Shown here piece after piece: positions 8,472-16,804 of a DNA stretch of 64,000 nt (position 1 is the first letter of the stretch; each line of letters opens with the position of its first letter). A program made the translations under genes and the position numbers. The DNA comes from CAVSRC01 sp963830205 (GTDB lineage Bacteria; Pseudomonadota; Alphaproteobacteria; Rhizobiales; Kaistiaceae): NCBI GenBank assembly GCA_963830205.1, contig CAWHLP010000002.1, positions 62,001 through 126,000 of the forward strand, given 5' to 3'. The notes beneath the pieces were generated by a model. It had not been told where the DNA came from and did not search any database. It saw nothing but the letters and a program-made list of their open reading frames with translations.

Positions 8472-9665
8472 TCAGCGTCCGGGTCCGCTCCACGGCCCAG
8501 GCACGGGCGGCGGCAGGTCACCCCAGGGATGGGGCGCGCCGGTTGCGGCCGGCGGAATCTCGGCCGGTGCGGGCGCCGCCGGTGGCTCGACCGCCTCGAC
8601 GATCGGGCCGGGGTCGTGGCCGCCGGCAAATTTCACCAGGTTGGCGATGCGCGCGTCGATCGGCGGGTGAGTGGCGAAGAGGCCGCCGAGGCCGGATTGG
8701 CGGGGATGGTCGAGGAACATCTCCTGCACCTGCGCCGGCGCGTGGAGCTCCGAATGCCCGGCGATCTTGCGGAGCGCCGAGATCATGGCGTCGGGATCCT
8801 TGGTGAGTTCAACCGAGCCGGCATCGGCGAGGAATTCGCGCTTGCGCGACACCGCGAAGGAGAGGGCGATGGCAAGCAGGCGCGCGATGAGGAAGATCGC
8901 AACCGCGATGAGAATGAGGATGATGACCGCACCGGCGCCGCCGCCGCCATCGCGGCCGCGCGAGGACGACCCACCGCTGCGTCCGCCGCCACCGCCTCCG
9001 CCGCTCCCCCAGCTCCATCCGCTGCTGCTGGTCCTGCCGCTGCTTCTGCTCGAGGTCGACCACAGCAAGGCGCGCGGCACGCGGATGATGAGGTCGCCGG
9101 CCAGCGAGATGATGCCGACGAAGACGGCGGCGATGACCAGAAGCTGGACGTCGCGGTTCTCGATGTGGGTGAGCTCGTGGCCGAGCACCGCCTCGAGCTC
9201 GGCGTCGGTGAGCGCGTCCATCAGGCCGCGGGTGACGGTGATCGAGTATTGGCCCTTGCGCACGCCGGAAGCGAAGGCGTTGCGCGCGTCGGTCTCGATG
9301 ATGCGGAGCTGCGGCATGGTGATGCCGCGGCTGACACAGAGCGTTTCGAGCAGGTTGTAGAGGCGCGGCTCGTACAGGCGCTCGACGGCCCTGGCGCCGG
9401 TGACGGCGTCGATGATGCGCTGATTGGCGAACCAGGCGATGACGAACCAGATGAGCGCGGCGACGAAGGCGACCGGGATGAGCGCCGGGGTCAGGTAGAT
9501 CGCGTCTTGGATGCCCTGGCCGACGGTCGGCTCGTTCATCGCCGCGATGATGATGGCGAAGCCGAAGCAGATGAGGAGCAGCAGGAATGGGAAGCCGGCG
9601 AGCAGGGCGAGCGACTTCAGCCGGTTGTTCCAGATGTAGGTCTTGAGGCCGTAGGCGCCGAGCAA
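8472..9665 (-). CDS. M48 family metallopeptidase (HtpX-like, integral membrane)
   Basis: Zinc protease of the inner membrane, 397 residues. Two N-terminal membrane spans (about 17-42 and 58-80) precede the zinc motif HELTH at 163-167, with the third ligand Glu in SRKREFLADAGSVEL. An unusual Ser/Gly-rich insert (about residues 212-245) separates two hydrophobic segments, and the C-terminus is Pro/Ala-rich. It lies downstream of lemA on the same strand, the common LemA-M48 pairing. The start is uncertain: no in-frame ATG exists before the region of homology and an in-frame stop lies just upstream, so TTG at 9665 is used. A lost base near the start is possible. Confidence 0.88.
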   Translation of the reverse strand: MLGAYGLKTYIWNNRLKSLALLAGFPFLLLLICFGFAIIIAAMNEPTVGQGIQDAIYLTPALIPVAFVAALIWFVIAWFANQRIIDAVTGARAVERLYEPRLYNLLETLCVSRGITMPQLRIIETDARNAFASGVRKGQYSITVTRGLMDALTDAELEAVLGHELTHIENRDVQLLVIAAVFVGIISLAGDLIIRVPRALLWSTSSRSSGRTSSSGWSWGSGGGGGGGRSGGSSSRGRDGGGGAGAVIILILIAVAIFLIARLLAIALSFAVSRKREFLADAGSVELTKDPDAMISALRKIAGHSELHAPAQVQEMFLDHPRQSGLGGLFATHPPIDARIANLVKFAGGHDPGPIVEAVEPPAAPAPAEIPPAATGAPHPWGDLPPPVPGPWSGPGR

Positions 9666-9686
9666 GGGGGCGGACTCCGCTCAAGC

Positions 9687-9708
9687 GGCCCGGCGCTGCC
9701 GCCGGGCC
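9687..9708 (-). terminator. GC-rich hairpin between lemA and the M48 gene
   Basis: Perfect 9-bp stem GGCCCGGCG/CGCCGGGCC with a 4-base loop, 10 bp after the lemA stop. No U-tract follows, so it is more likely an attenuator or mRNA stabiliser within the lemA-M48 transcript than a full terminator. Confidence 0.5.
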
Positions 9709-9717
9709 TGTCTTGTC

Positions 9718-10278
9718 CTAGAACTTCACCTGCGGCGCGGTGTTGACCGCGGCGCGCTCGCTCTCGTCGACGTCGAAGAAGGTGCGCTGGGTGAAGCCCA
9801 TCGAGCCGGCGATCAGCACCATCGGGAAGGACTGGATGGCGGTATTGAACTCCTGCACGGCGTTGTTGAAGAAGCGGCGGGCGGCGGCGATCTTGTTCTC
9901 CAGGTCCGAGAGGTCCGACTGGAGCTGCAGGAAGTTCTGGTTGGCCTTGAGATCGGGATAGGCCTCGGCAACGGCGAAGAGCTGGCGGAGCGCGCCGGTG
10001 AGCACGTTCTCGGCCTTGGCCTGGGCATCGGGGCTCGATGCGGCGACGGCGGCGTTGCGCGCATTGGTGACCGCCTCGAAGGTGCCGCGCTCGTGGGCGG
10101 CGTAGCCCTTCACCGTCTCGACCAGGTTGGGCACGAGGTCGTGGCGCTGCTTGAGCTGGACGGAGATGTCGGCCCAGGCCTGGTTGACCGTCTGGCGCAG
10201 GCTCACCATGCGGTTGTAGAGGATGACCGCGTAGATCGCGATCACGACGATGACGGCAAGGACGATCCAGCCGGTCAT
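9718..10278 (-). CDS. LemA family protein
   Basis: A 186-residue membrane-anchored protein. One N-terminal span (residues 3-22, WIVLAVIVVIAIYAVILY) is followed by the four-helix LemA domain: NQAWADISVQLKQRHDLVPNL, VKGYAAHE, YPDLKANQNFLQLQ and FFDVDE. The fold faces the periplasm or cell exterior; the biochemical function of LemA is unsettled. The ATG at 10278 has a GGAGG site 7 bp upstream, and an upstream extension is not coding-like. It is transcribed into the M48 protease gene, a recurrent pair. A second LemA lies at 12714. Confidence 0.93.
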   Translation of the reverse strand: MTGWIVLAVIVVIAIYAVILYNRMVSLRQTVNQAWADISVQLKQRHDLVPNLVETVKGYAAHERGTFEAVTNARNAAVAASSPDAQAKAENVLTGALRQLFAVAEAYPDLKANQNFLQLQSDLSDLENKIAAARRFFNNAVQEFNTAIQSFPMVLIAGSMGFTQRTFFDVDESERAAVNTAPQVKF

Positions 10279-10357
10279 GGTAGCCTCCGTGGTCGGTTGT
10301 CCTGGCGCCACTCTAGCAGCGGGCGGTCGCAGGGGCCACACGGGCCTGTGACCGGGG

Positions 10358-10627
10358 TCACCGGTGTGCCTCGTCGTCGCCGGCAGCCTCGGACGTCTTC
10401 GCCAGTCGCTCCTGCAAGGCCGGCTTGATGATGGCGTTGATCTCCTGGCGCAGGGCCTGATAGCAGATGACCTGCCGCGTCGCGCAGCGATGGGCGCGCC
10501 GGCAGGCGCGGAAGGGGCAGTAAGTGGCGAGGCCGAGCTCCGTGCAAATCTGCCGCAGGACCGCGGTAACCTCCTGCGACATCGGGCGGAAGTCGATCTC
10601 CGTCCCCTTGATCGTGACCATCGGCAT
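10358..10627 (-). CDS. Cysteine-rich small protein, unknown function
   Basis: An 89-residue protein, MPMVTIKGTEIDFRP at the start, with six cysteines in the middle (C-x8-C-x4-C-x5-C-x6-C spacing around TYCPFRACRRAHRCA) and an amphipathic C-terminal helix. The Cys/Arg cluster suggests a small metal- or nucleic-acid-binding knuckle, but I do not recognise a characterised family. Small proteins with a CPFRxCRRxxRC-like motif occur in Hyphomicrobiales. The alternative start MVTIKG (10621) is possible. It is separated by 80 bp from lemA and probably has its own promoter. Confidence 0.6.
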   Translation of the reverse strand: MPMVTIKGTEIDFRPMSQEVTAVLRQICTELGLATYCPFRACRRAHRCATRQVICYQALRQEINAIIKPALQERLAKTSEAAGDDEAHR

Positions 10628-10639
10628 TTAGCGCAAGCC

Positions 10640-10960
10640 TCATCGTTTCCGCGACCGGCGACGGCCCGGATCCTGGCAACTTTCGCTTCCCGGCGCGATG
10701 CGCCGAGGGTGGCGGGCGACGGAAACCGCCGTCCAAGGTATGAAGCTGGCGGCTTCCGCCGCCCGCCCGGCGACTTGTCGCCATCCGGTCCATACTCCGG
10801 CCCGGCGAAGGGATGCCCGCCGGGCCTTAAGGTGCGTCATGTCGCACAGGCCCTCGTAGTGGGGCCGGACTTTCCGGACGGCACCCCGGAACGGCAGCCG
10901 GAACCGCCATCGCAGGCGCCGACCTCTCCACGTCGAACCGGTGCCGGTACCGGGCACGAG
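10640..10960. other. Structured gene-free region with several hairpins
   Basis: Part of a 670-base stretch (10628-11300) without a convincing gene. It holds a run of perfect hairpins: CGGCGC-gat-GCGCCG (10691-10705), GGCGAC-tt-GTCGCC (10769-10782) and GGCCCGGC/GCCGGGCC (10799-10826). An open frame on the minus strand is Arg-rich and not protein-like. This could be a structured RNA or a composite repeat. I tried RNase P, cobalamin and SAM patterns without success. From 10961 to 11084 I see nothing. Confidence 0.35.
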
Positions 10961-11084
10961 TCCCTCGGCAGGAGAGGCGGACGTGATTCTACGGCAGGTT
11001 TGGGAAGGGGGAATAAGTGGGGGAGTTATGCGCGGGGGAGGCGGTAGCTCGACCCTTCGCTGAGCTTGCCACTTGGTGAAGATG

Positions 11085-11137
11085 AAAGGGCCTCGTCCTT
11101 CGAGGGCCGCTCCGCGGCCACCTCAGGATGAGGCCCT
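11085..11137. repeat. REP-like palindromic repeat
   Basis: Palindrome with outer arms AAGGGCCTC and GAGGCCCTT, inner GTCCTTCGAGG/CCTCAGGATGAG, and a GGCCGC-tcc-GCGGCC tip. It is the same family as the element at 3653-3694, including the CTTCGAGG and CCTCAGGATGAGG boxes. Confidence 0.8.
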
Positions 11138-11193
11138 TGGTCCACCCGCAGCGAGCGGGGCGAGGCCCGCGCGCTCTTGGCCTCTCAGAGCTC

Positions 11194-11292
11194 CGTAGGG
11201 TGGGTTAGCGCCGGAGGTGCGTAACCCACCGCCATGGCCGCTGCGAGTCCGCACGGTGGGTTACGGCGCTCGCGCGCCTAACCCACCCTACG
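11194..11292. repeat. Nested inverted repeat (GTAGGGTGGGTTAG family)
   Basis: Perfect 15-bp outer arms CGTAGGGTGGGTTAG (11194-11208) and CTAACCCACCCTACG (11278-11292). Inner arms are GCGTAACCCACCG and CGGTGGGTTACGGCGC. The whole can fold into a four-way cruciform. This sequence type recurs between genes in many proteobacteria and is probably a non-autonomous mobile palindrome. It ends 9 bp before the stop of the next gene. Confidence 0.85.
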
Positions 11293-11300
11293 ATTGGAGA

Positions 11301-12011
11301 TCAGCCGAACTTCAGGAAGAGCTTGGAATAGGGCACCTTGAGGTTGCCGAGCGCGCCCTTGGCGGCGGCCGCGTCGCCGCTCCTGGCCGCTGCGGCGAGC
11401 TTGGTGACGCTGTCGGTCATGCCGTCGAGCAGGGTGGCATAAGCGGGGTCGGATGCCTCGACCGGCGGGTGCGCCTTGATGTCGGCGGCGAGGTAGGCGA
11501 GCACCGCAGCGTCCTCACCGAGTGCGGTCAGGCCCGCCGCATCGAAGCCGCTGTAATCCTTGGCCAGCACGTCTTCCATCTTGGCGTGATAGGCGTTCAT
11601 GCGGTCGGAGAAGCCGATGATGCCGTTGCGCTCATGCAGGCCGCCGACCTCGAAGCGGATCGCTTCCAGCGTCGCGTGCGCCTCGGTGAGCTTGCCGGCG
11701 GCAACCTCGTCCGCCGCGGTCTTGGCGATTTCGGCGACCTTGGCGAGCGTCGCGGCATAAGCCGGGTCGTCGGCATATTGCGGCGGGGCGGCGCCGTTGG
11801 CCGCCGTCAGCGCCGCCCATTTCTGCTGGAAGGCGCCGACCGTCTTGGCGGCAGCCTCCGGCTGGTTGGCATTGGTCTGGAAGAGGGCGCCGCGATAATC
11901 GGCATAGGCGCTGCGCATCGCGGTCTCGAAATCGGCAACCGGGCCGGCGCTGGCGCTGCCAGCAAGGGTGAGGGTGAGCGCGGCAGCGCTCAACAGGCGG
12001 GCAAAGGTCAT
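11301..12011 (-). CDS. Exported helical protein, unknown function
   Basis: A 236-residue protein with a clear signal peptide (MTFARLLSAAALTLTLAGSASA, cleavage near 22). The mature part is almost all alpha-helix: FETAMRSAYADYRGALFQT, a Gln/Lys segment near 60, HATLEAIRFEVGGLHERNG, and a C-terminal LKVPYSKLFLKFG. The helical-bundle look and the HERNG and PYSKLF motifs recall periplasmic proteins found near imelysin or EfeO-like iron systems, but no heme CXXCH is present. Function is not known. An AT-rich stretch upstream (12030-12070) is a likely promoter area. Confidence 0.75.
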   Translation of the reverse strand: MTFARLLSAAALTLTLAGSASAGPVADFETAMRSAYADYRGALFQTNANQPEAAAKTVGAFQQKWAALTAANGAAPPQYADDPAYAATLAKVAEIAKTAADEVAAGKLTEAHATLEAIRFEVGGLHERNGIIGFSDRMNAYHAKMEDVLAKDYSGFDAAGLTALGEDAAVLAYLAADIKAHPPVEASDPAYATLLDGMTDSVTKLAAAARSGDAAAAKGALGNLKVPYSKLFLKFG

Positions 12012-12213
12012 GTTCGGGGCTCCATCTGGCCGTATAAATTCATCTTCTTGAATATATACGTCGCCGCGGCGAAATTCCTACGCCTGCCGGAATCGGCGCA
12101 TTTCGGCGACTGTGCGGCCTTTTTGTGGAAATCTTAACAAGGCGGCAGGACCGCGCGGGCTATCTGCAAAGGTGCCAAGCCAGCCATCGTGTCTGTCCGG
12201 GAGGCCCAAACCC

Positions 12214-12639
12214 ATGCTGCGCGCCACGCTTTTCGCCCTCTTCGCCCTGCTGCCGCTCGCCTCGGCGTCGGCCGAGCAGGGATATTCCGCCAAGACCGAG
12301 ATTACGCCGCTCATCGCGACCGGCGAGACGATCATCGGCCAGCCCTTCGCCTATCCCGCCGGAAAGGCCAAGGTGACGGCGCTGATCGTCACCGTCCCGC
12401 CAGGCGGCGAGACCGGTTGGCACGAACATGCGGTGCCGCTCTTCGCCTATGTGCTCGACGGCGCGCTCAGCGTCGACTACGGCGACAAGGGCACGCGCAT
12501 CTACAAGACCGGCGACAGCCTGATGGAGGCGATGAACTGGCCGCATAACGGCACCAACAAGGGCGACGTGCCGGTGCGCATCCTCGCCGTCTACATCGGC
12601 GCCGAGGGCATCCCCAACGCGACGCCGGTGACCAAATGA
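12214..12639 (+). CDS. Cupin domain protein, exported
   Basis: A 141-residue protein with a signal peptide (about 1-20, MLRATLFALFALLPLASASA) and one cupin barrel. Motif 1 is PPGGETGWHEHAVPLFAYVLDG with metal-type residues H, H and possibly the later Tyr; motif 2 is EAMNWPHNGTNKGDVPVRIL with the conserved His. It is probably a periplasmic metal-binding cupin; the substrate is unknown. The ATG at 12214 follows GGGAGGCCC. It lies 74 bp before the LemA lipoprotein gene on the same strand. Confidence 0.88.
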   Translation: MLRATLFALFALLPLASASAEQGYSAKTEITPLIATGETIIGQPFAYPAGKAKVTALIVTVPPGGETGWHEHAVPLFAYVLDGALSVDYGDKGTRIYKTGDSLMEAMNWPHNGTNKGDVPVRILAVYIGAEGIPNATPVTK

Positions 12640-12713
12640 GGCGATCGGCCGGCTTGTGCCGGCTGGGCCAATGCTTACCTTGGCCGGGATTTATGAACAG
12701 CCGGAGCTGTGAC

Positions 12714-13313
12714 ATGGCCATTGCCCTTCGCCGTTCGTTCGCCGCCTTCTTCGTGATCGCCACGGCGCTCACGCTCTCGGCCTGCGGCGTCAACAACATC
12801 CCGACCTATGAGGAGCAGGCGAAGGCGGCCTGGAGCGAGGTGCTCAACCAGTATCAGCGCCGCGCCGACCTGATCCCCAACCTGGTGGCGACGGTCAAGG
12901 GCTATGCCCAGCAGGAGGAGAAGGTGCTGACCGAGGTCACCGACGCGCGCGCCAAGGCGACGCAGCTCCAGATCCCGGCCGACATCCTCACCGACCCTGA
13001 GGCCTTCGCCAAGTTCCAGGCGGCGCAGGGCGAGCTGGGCGCGGCGCTGTCGCGGCTGATTTCGATCACCGAGGCCTATCCGGACCTCAAGTCCAACCAG
13101 AATTTCCTGGCGCTGCAATCGCAGCTGGAAGGCACCGAGAACCGCATCGCGGTGGCGCGGCGCGACTACATCGAGGCGGTCAGGCTCTACAACACCGAGC
13201 TCAAGACCGTGCCCGGCAACTTGTGGAACGCGGCGCTCTATCACGCCACGCCGATGGAGACCTTACCATCGAGGACAAGAACACGCGAACCGCCCGTGGT
13301 GAAGTTCAATTGA
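12714..13313 (+). CDS. LemA family lipoprotein
   Basis: A 199-residue LemA paralogue with a lipoprotein signal: LTLSACGVNN, lipidated Cys near residue 23. The LemA domain follows: NQYQRRADLIPNLVATVKGYA, AYPDLKSNQNFLALQ and RRDYIEAVRLYN. Near the C-terminus (13257-13295) the text reads TLPSRTRTREPPVVKF, while the neighbouring frame reads TIEDKNTR as expected for the family. A one-base loss and a two-base loss about 30 bp apart would explain this and restore the frame. It starts the LemA-TPM-TPM operon; the stop overlaps the presumed TTG start of the next gene. Confidence 0.9.
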   Translation: MAIALRRSFAAFFVIATALTLSACGVNNIPTYEEQAKAAWSEVLNQYQRRADLIPNLVATVKGYAQQEEKVLTEVTDARAKATQLQIPADILTDPEAFAKFQAAQGELGAALSRLISITEAYPDLKSNQNFLALQSQLEGTENRIAVARRDYIEAVRLYNTELKTVPGNLWNAALYHATPMETLPSRTRTREPPVVKFN

Positions 13314-14113
13314 GCGACACTGAACCGCCCCGCGCCGCCGGCATGGCCTGTCGATCGCCGTCTGGATCCCGGTCCTGGTCGGGCTGACGCTGGCGCTGGT
13401 GCTGGCCGCCTTCACCTCGCTCGGCGTGGCGGACGACCTTCGGCGCTCTCCGGCCGCGTGGTCGATCAGGCGGGCATCATTCCGGCGCAGACCAAGAGCG
13501 ACATCGAGGGCAAGCTCGCGGCGCTGGAGGCGAAGACCACGGACCAGTTCGTCGTGGTCACGCTCACCTCGCTCGAGGGCTACGACATCGCCGATTACGG
13601 CTACCAGCTCGGCCGCGCCTGGGGGATCGGCCAGAAGGCAAGAACAACGGGCTCCTGCTGATCGTTGCGCCCAACGAGCGCAAGGTGCGCTTCGAGGTCG
13701 GCTATGGCCTGGAAGGCACGATGACCGACGCTACGTCGAACGTCATCATCAACAACGCCATCCTGCCGCGCTTCCGCGCCAACGACATGGCTGGCGGCAT
13801 CGTGCGCGGCGTCGATGACGCCATCCAGGTCCTGACCGGCGACGCGGCGGAGATCCAGAAGCTCGTCGACCAGCAGCCGACCGCGTTCGAGCACGTGCTG
13901 TCGGGGCTGTTGCCGTTCCTGATGGTCGGCGTCTTCTTCATCATCTTCATCAACATGGTGCGCCATGCCGGCGGTGGCGGCGGGTCGGGGACATCGGGCG
14001 GCGGCTGGTCGTCGGGCTCGTCGGGCGGCTCGTGGGGCGGCGGCTCCTCGGGTGGCGGCTTTTCCGGCGGGGGCGGGTCGTTCGGCGGCGGCGGTTCCTC
14101 GGGGAGCTGGTAG
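13310..14113 (+). CDS. TPM domain protein (YgcG type), frame interrupted
   Basis: Spread over three frames. The pieces read: N-terminal signal-anchor IAVWIPVLVGLTLALVLAA; TPM domain from GRVVDQAGIIPAQTKSDIEGK through TTDQFVVVTLTSLEGYDI to YGYQLGRAWGIG; then LLLIVAPNERKVRFEVGYGLEG, VDDAIQVLTGD; one membrane span; and a Gly/Ser-rich tail ending SSGSW. Breaks lie near 13345, 13440 (CTTCGG, likely lost C) and 13640 (AAGGCAAG, likely lost G). Total length is a multiple of three if the TTG at 13310, overlapping the LemA stop, is used, giving about 267 residues, normal for this family. Such membrane-anchored proteins accompany LemA. Function unproven. Confidence 0.8.
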
Positions 14114-14115
14114 CG

Positions 14116-14737
14116 ATGGCAGCCAAACACGCCTTGAGCGAAGCCGAGCGCGCCCGCATGCGCGATGCGGTCCGGGCGGCCGAGGCCGGCACCACCGGCG
14201 AGATCTTCGTCGTGGTGGCGGAAATGAGCGACGATTACCGCTTCATCCCGCTGCTGTGGGCGACGCTGGCGGCCCTGGCGGTGCCGCTGCCGCTGGTCTT
14301 CCTCACTTCACTTCCCGCGTCGACGGTCTTCGCCGTGCAGCTTGCCGCTGTTCATCGTCCTGGCGCTGGCGCTGTCATGGCCGGCGGTGCGGCCGCAGGT
14401 GGTGCCGGGGCGGGTCAGGCACGGGCGGGCCCATGCTCTGGCCGTGCAGCAGTTCCTGGCGCATGGCCTGCAAATGACCGAGGCGCGCACCGGCGTCCTG
14501 ATCTTCGTGTCGCTGGCCGAACGCCATGCCGAGGTGATCGCCGATGCCGGCATTGCCGCCCATGTCGATCAGGCGGAATGGGACGGCGTGATCGCGGCGC
14601 TTGTCGGCGAAATCCGCTTCGGCCGCCTTGCCGATGGGCTTGCCGGTGCCGTCGCCGGCGTCGGTGTGGTGCTGGCCCGCCACTTCCCGGCCGTGCCCGG
14701 CGACCGCAACGAGCTCCCCAACGACTGCCTGCTTTGA
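14116..14737 (+). CDS. Second TPM domain protein, frame interrupted
   Basis: About 206 residues once one extra base is discounted near 14337 (CAGCTTGCCG). The N-part is KHALSEAERARMRDAVRAAEAGTTGEIFVVVAEMSDDY with two membrane spans. The C-part, in the next frame, is PLFIVLALALSWP, VQQFLAHGLQMTEARTGVLIFVSLAERHAEVIADAGI and DQAEWDGVIAAL, the second half of a TPM domain. It matches the compact TPM protein that usually follows the longer one in LemA-TPM-TPM operons. The ATG at 14116 lies 3 bp after the previous stop. Confidence 0.8.
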
Positions 14738-14778
14738 TGCTGTTCCATCCGGCCGCCCTCGGCTAGTTTGCCGGCCGC

Positions 14779-16804
14779 ATGAACAGGGACCAGCACAATC
14801 CGCGACAGGCGGCCGCGGGCGGCCTGCAAAGCCTGCTCGGCGCCGCGGTGGCGCACATCCAGGCCGGGCGCCTGGATGAGGCCGCCGCCGTGCTGCAATC
14901 GGGCGGCGGTGCGCTCAAGAACCCGGTCGGCCGCAACATCATGGGCGACATCCGCCTGCGCCAGGGGCGGCCGCGCGACGCGCTGCGCGAGTTCGATGCG
15001 GCGATCGCCCTGGTGCGCAGCTTCCCCGAGGCGCACAGCAACCGCGGCGTGGCGTTGCAGGAGCTCGGCCGGCTCGCCGATGCGCTGGCCGCCGAGGACA
15101 AGGCGCTGGCGCTCAGGCCCGGCTACGCGACGGCGCATTTCAACCGCGGCAACATCCTCAGGGACCTCGGCCGCACGGACGATGCGCTCACCGCCTACGG
15201 CCGGGCGCTGACGGTGCAGCCGGCCTATCCGGAGGCGCTGGTCAATCGCGGCATGGTGCTCATGGACCGGCACAAGGCGGCGGAGGCGCTCTCCGACTTC
15301 CGCCGGGCGCTCGCTTTGCGTCCGGGCTACGCGGCCGCCCATATCGGCGCGGCCAGCGCGCTCGGCCAGCTCAGCCAGGTTCCCGAGGCGCTGGCGGAAA
15401 TCGACGCGGTGCTGGCGGCAGACCCGGACAACCGCGACGCGGTGCTCGCCAAGGGCAGCATCCTGCGCGAGGCCGGACGGGCCGGGGAAGCGCTGGCGGT
15501 CGTCGATGGGTATCTCGCCGGCGCGCCGGCGGATGCGGGGATGCTGGTCAGCCGGGCCCATGCGCTGGTCAAGCTGATGCGTTTCGCCGATGCGCTGGCG
15601 GCGGCGGAGGCGGCCGGCGGCATCGCGCCGAAGCATGCCGGGGCGCACATGGTGCGCGGCATGGTGCTCTGCCAGCTCGGCCGCTTCGACGCGGCATGGA
15701 CGGCGCTCGACCTGGCCGAACGCCTCGGCGCGCCGCGTGCGTCTCTCGACCAGACGCGGGCGGTCGCCCTCGCCGATATCGGCCGGCTGGACGAGGCGCG
15801 TCGCCGCCTACGACCGGGTGCTCGCCGCCGATCCGGACGACATGACGGCCCGCTACTACCGCTCCTTCGTCTACCTGGCGCGGGGCGAATACGAGAAGGG
15901 TTGGGCCGAGCACGAGGCGCGGCTCAAGCTCGCCACCTTCCCGCGGCCGGAGCTGCTCAAGCTGGCACCGCTGTGGAAGGGCGAAGATATCCGCGGCAAG
16001 AAGGTGCTGCTCCATTCGGAACAGGGCGCCGGCGACACCATCCAGTTCGCGCGCTATGTGCCCAGGGTGGCGGCGCTCGGCGGGCGCGTGTCGATGGTGG
16101 TGCACGAATCGCTGCGCCGGCTGTTCGCGGCGAACTTCCCCGACATGGACGTCAGCAGCGACATCGGCCTGCGCGGCGGCTTCGATTATCAGGCGCCGTT
16201 GATGAGCCTCGCCCATATTCTGCGAACGGACAGCGAGGCGGCGATCCCCGGCGATGTGCCCTACCTCACCGCCGACCCCGAGCGTGTCGCCAAGTGGCGC
16301 GCGCGCCTCGGCGATGACGGCTTCAAGGTCGGCATCAGCTGGCAAGGCAATGCCCAGTATCCGAGCGACCAGTTCCGCTCGGTGCCGCTGACATGCTTTG
16401 CGCCGCTGGCGCGCCTGCCGGGCGTCAGGCTGATCAGCGTGCAGGCGCTGTGGGGCGTCGACCAGCTCGACAGCCTGCCGGACGGCATGAGGGTGGAGAC
16501 GCTGGGCGAGGAGCTGGTCAACAATCCCGACGGCTTCCGGGAGATGGCCGCGGTGATCGCCGGCCTCGACCTGATGATCGTTTCGGATTCGGCGCCGGCG
16601 CACCTGGCCGGTGCCCTTGGGCGACCGGTCTGGGTGGCGCTCCGCGATCATCCCGACTGGCGCTGGCAGGAAGGACGCGCCGATTCGCCCTGGTATCCGA
16701 CCATGCGGCTGTTCCGCCAGAGCGATGCGGGCGACTGGGCCGGCGTCTTCGACCGGATGGCCGCGGCACTCGCGGTGGAAGTCCGGCGCACGGTGCAGCC
16801 GTGA
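14779..16804 (+). CDS. TPR repeat / glycosyltransferase-9-like protein, frame interrupted
   Basis: About 674 residues after correction of one extra base near 15799 (GAGGCGCGTCGCC). The N-terminal half is a run of tetratricopeptide repeats (for example ALREFDAAIALVRSFPEAHSN and ALTAYGRALTVQPAYPEALVN). The C-terminal half is a GT-B heptosyltransferase-like domain: KKVLLHSEQGAGDTIQFARYV, VGISWQGN, RSVPLTCFAPLARLPGVRLISVQ, and the donor-site-like DLMIVSDSAPAHLAGALGRPVWVAL. Family members are cytoplasmic and probably glycosylate envelope components or proteins; the acceptor is unknown. Its stop overlaps the GTG start of the paralogue that follows. Confidence 0.85.

Noticed and set aside
10640..10960. 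RNase P RNA on the minus strand, from a GGAAAGTCCGG stretch
   Set aside because: The GAGGAAAGTCCGGGC core and the matching 3' ACAGAA-type helix are absent, so only a short chance similarity remains.
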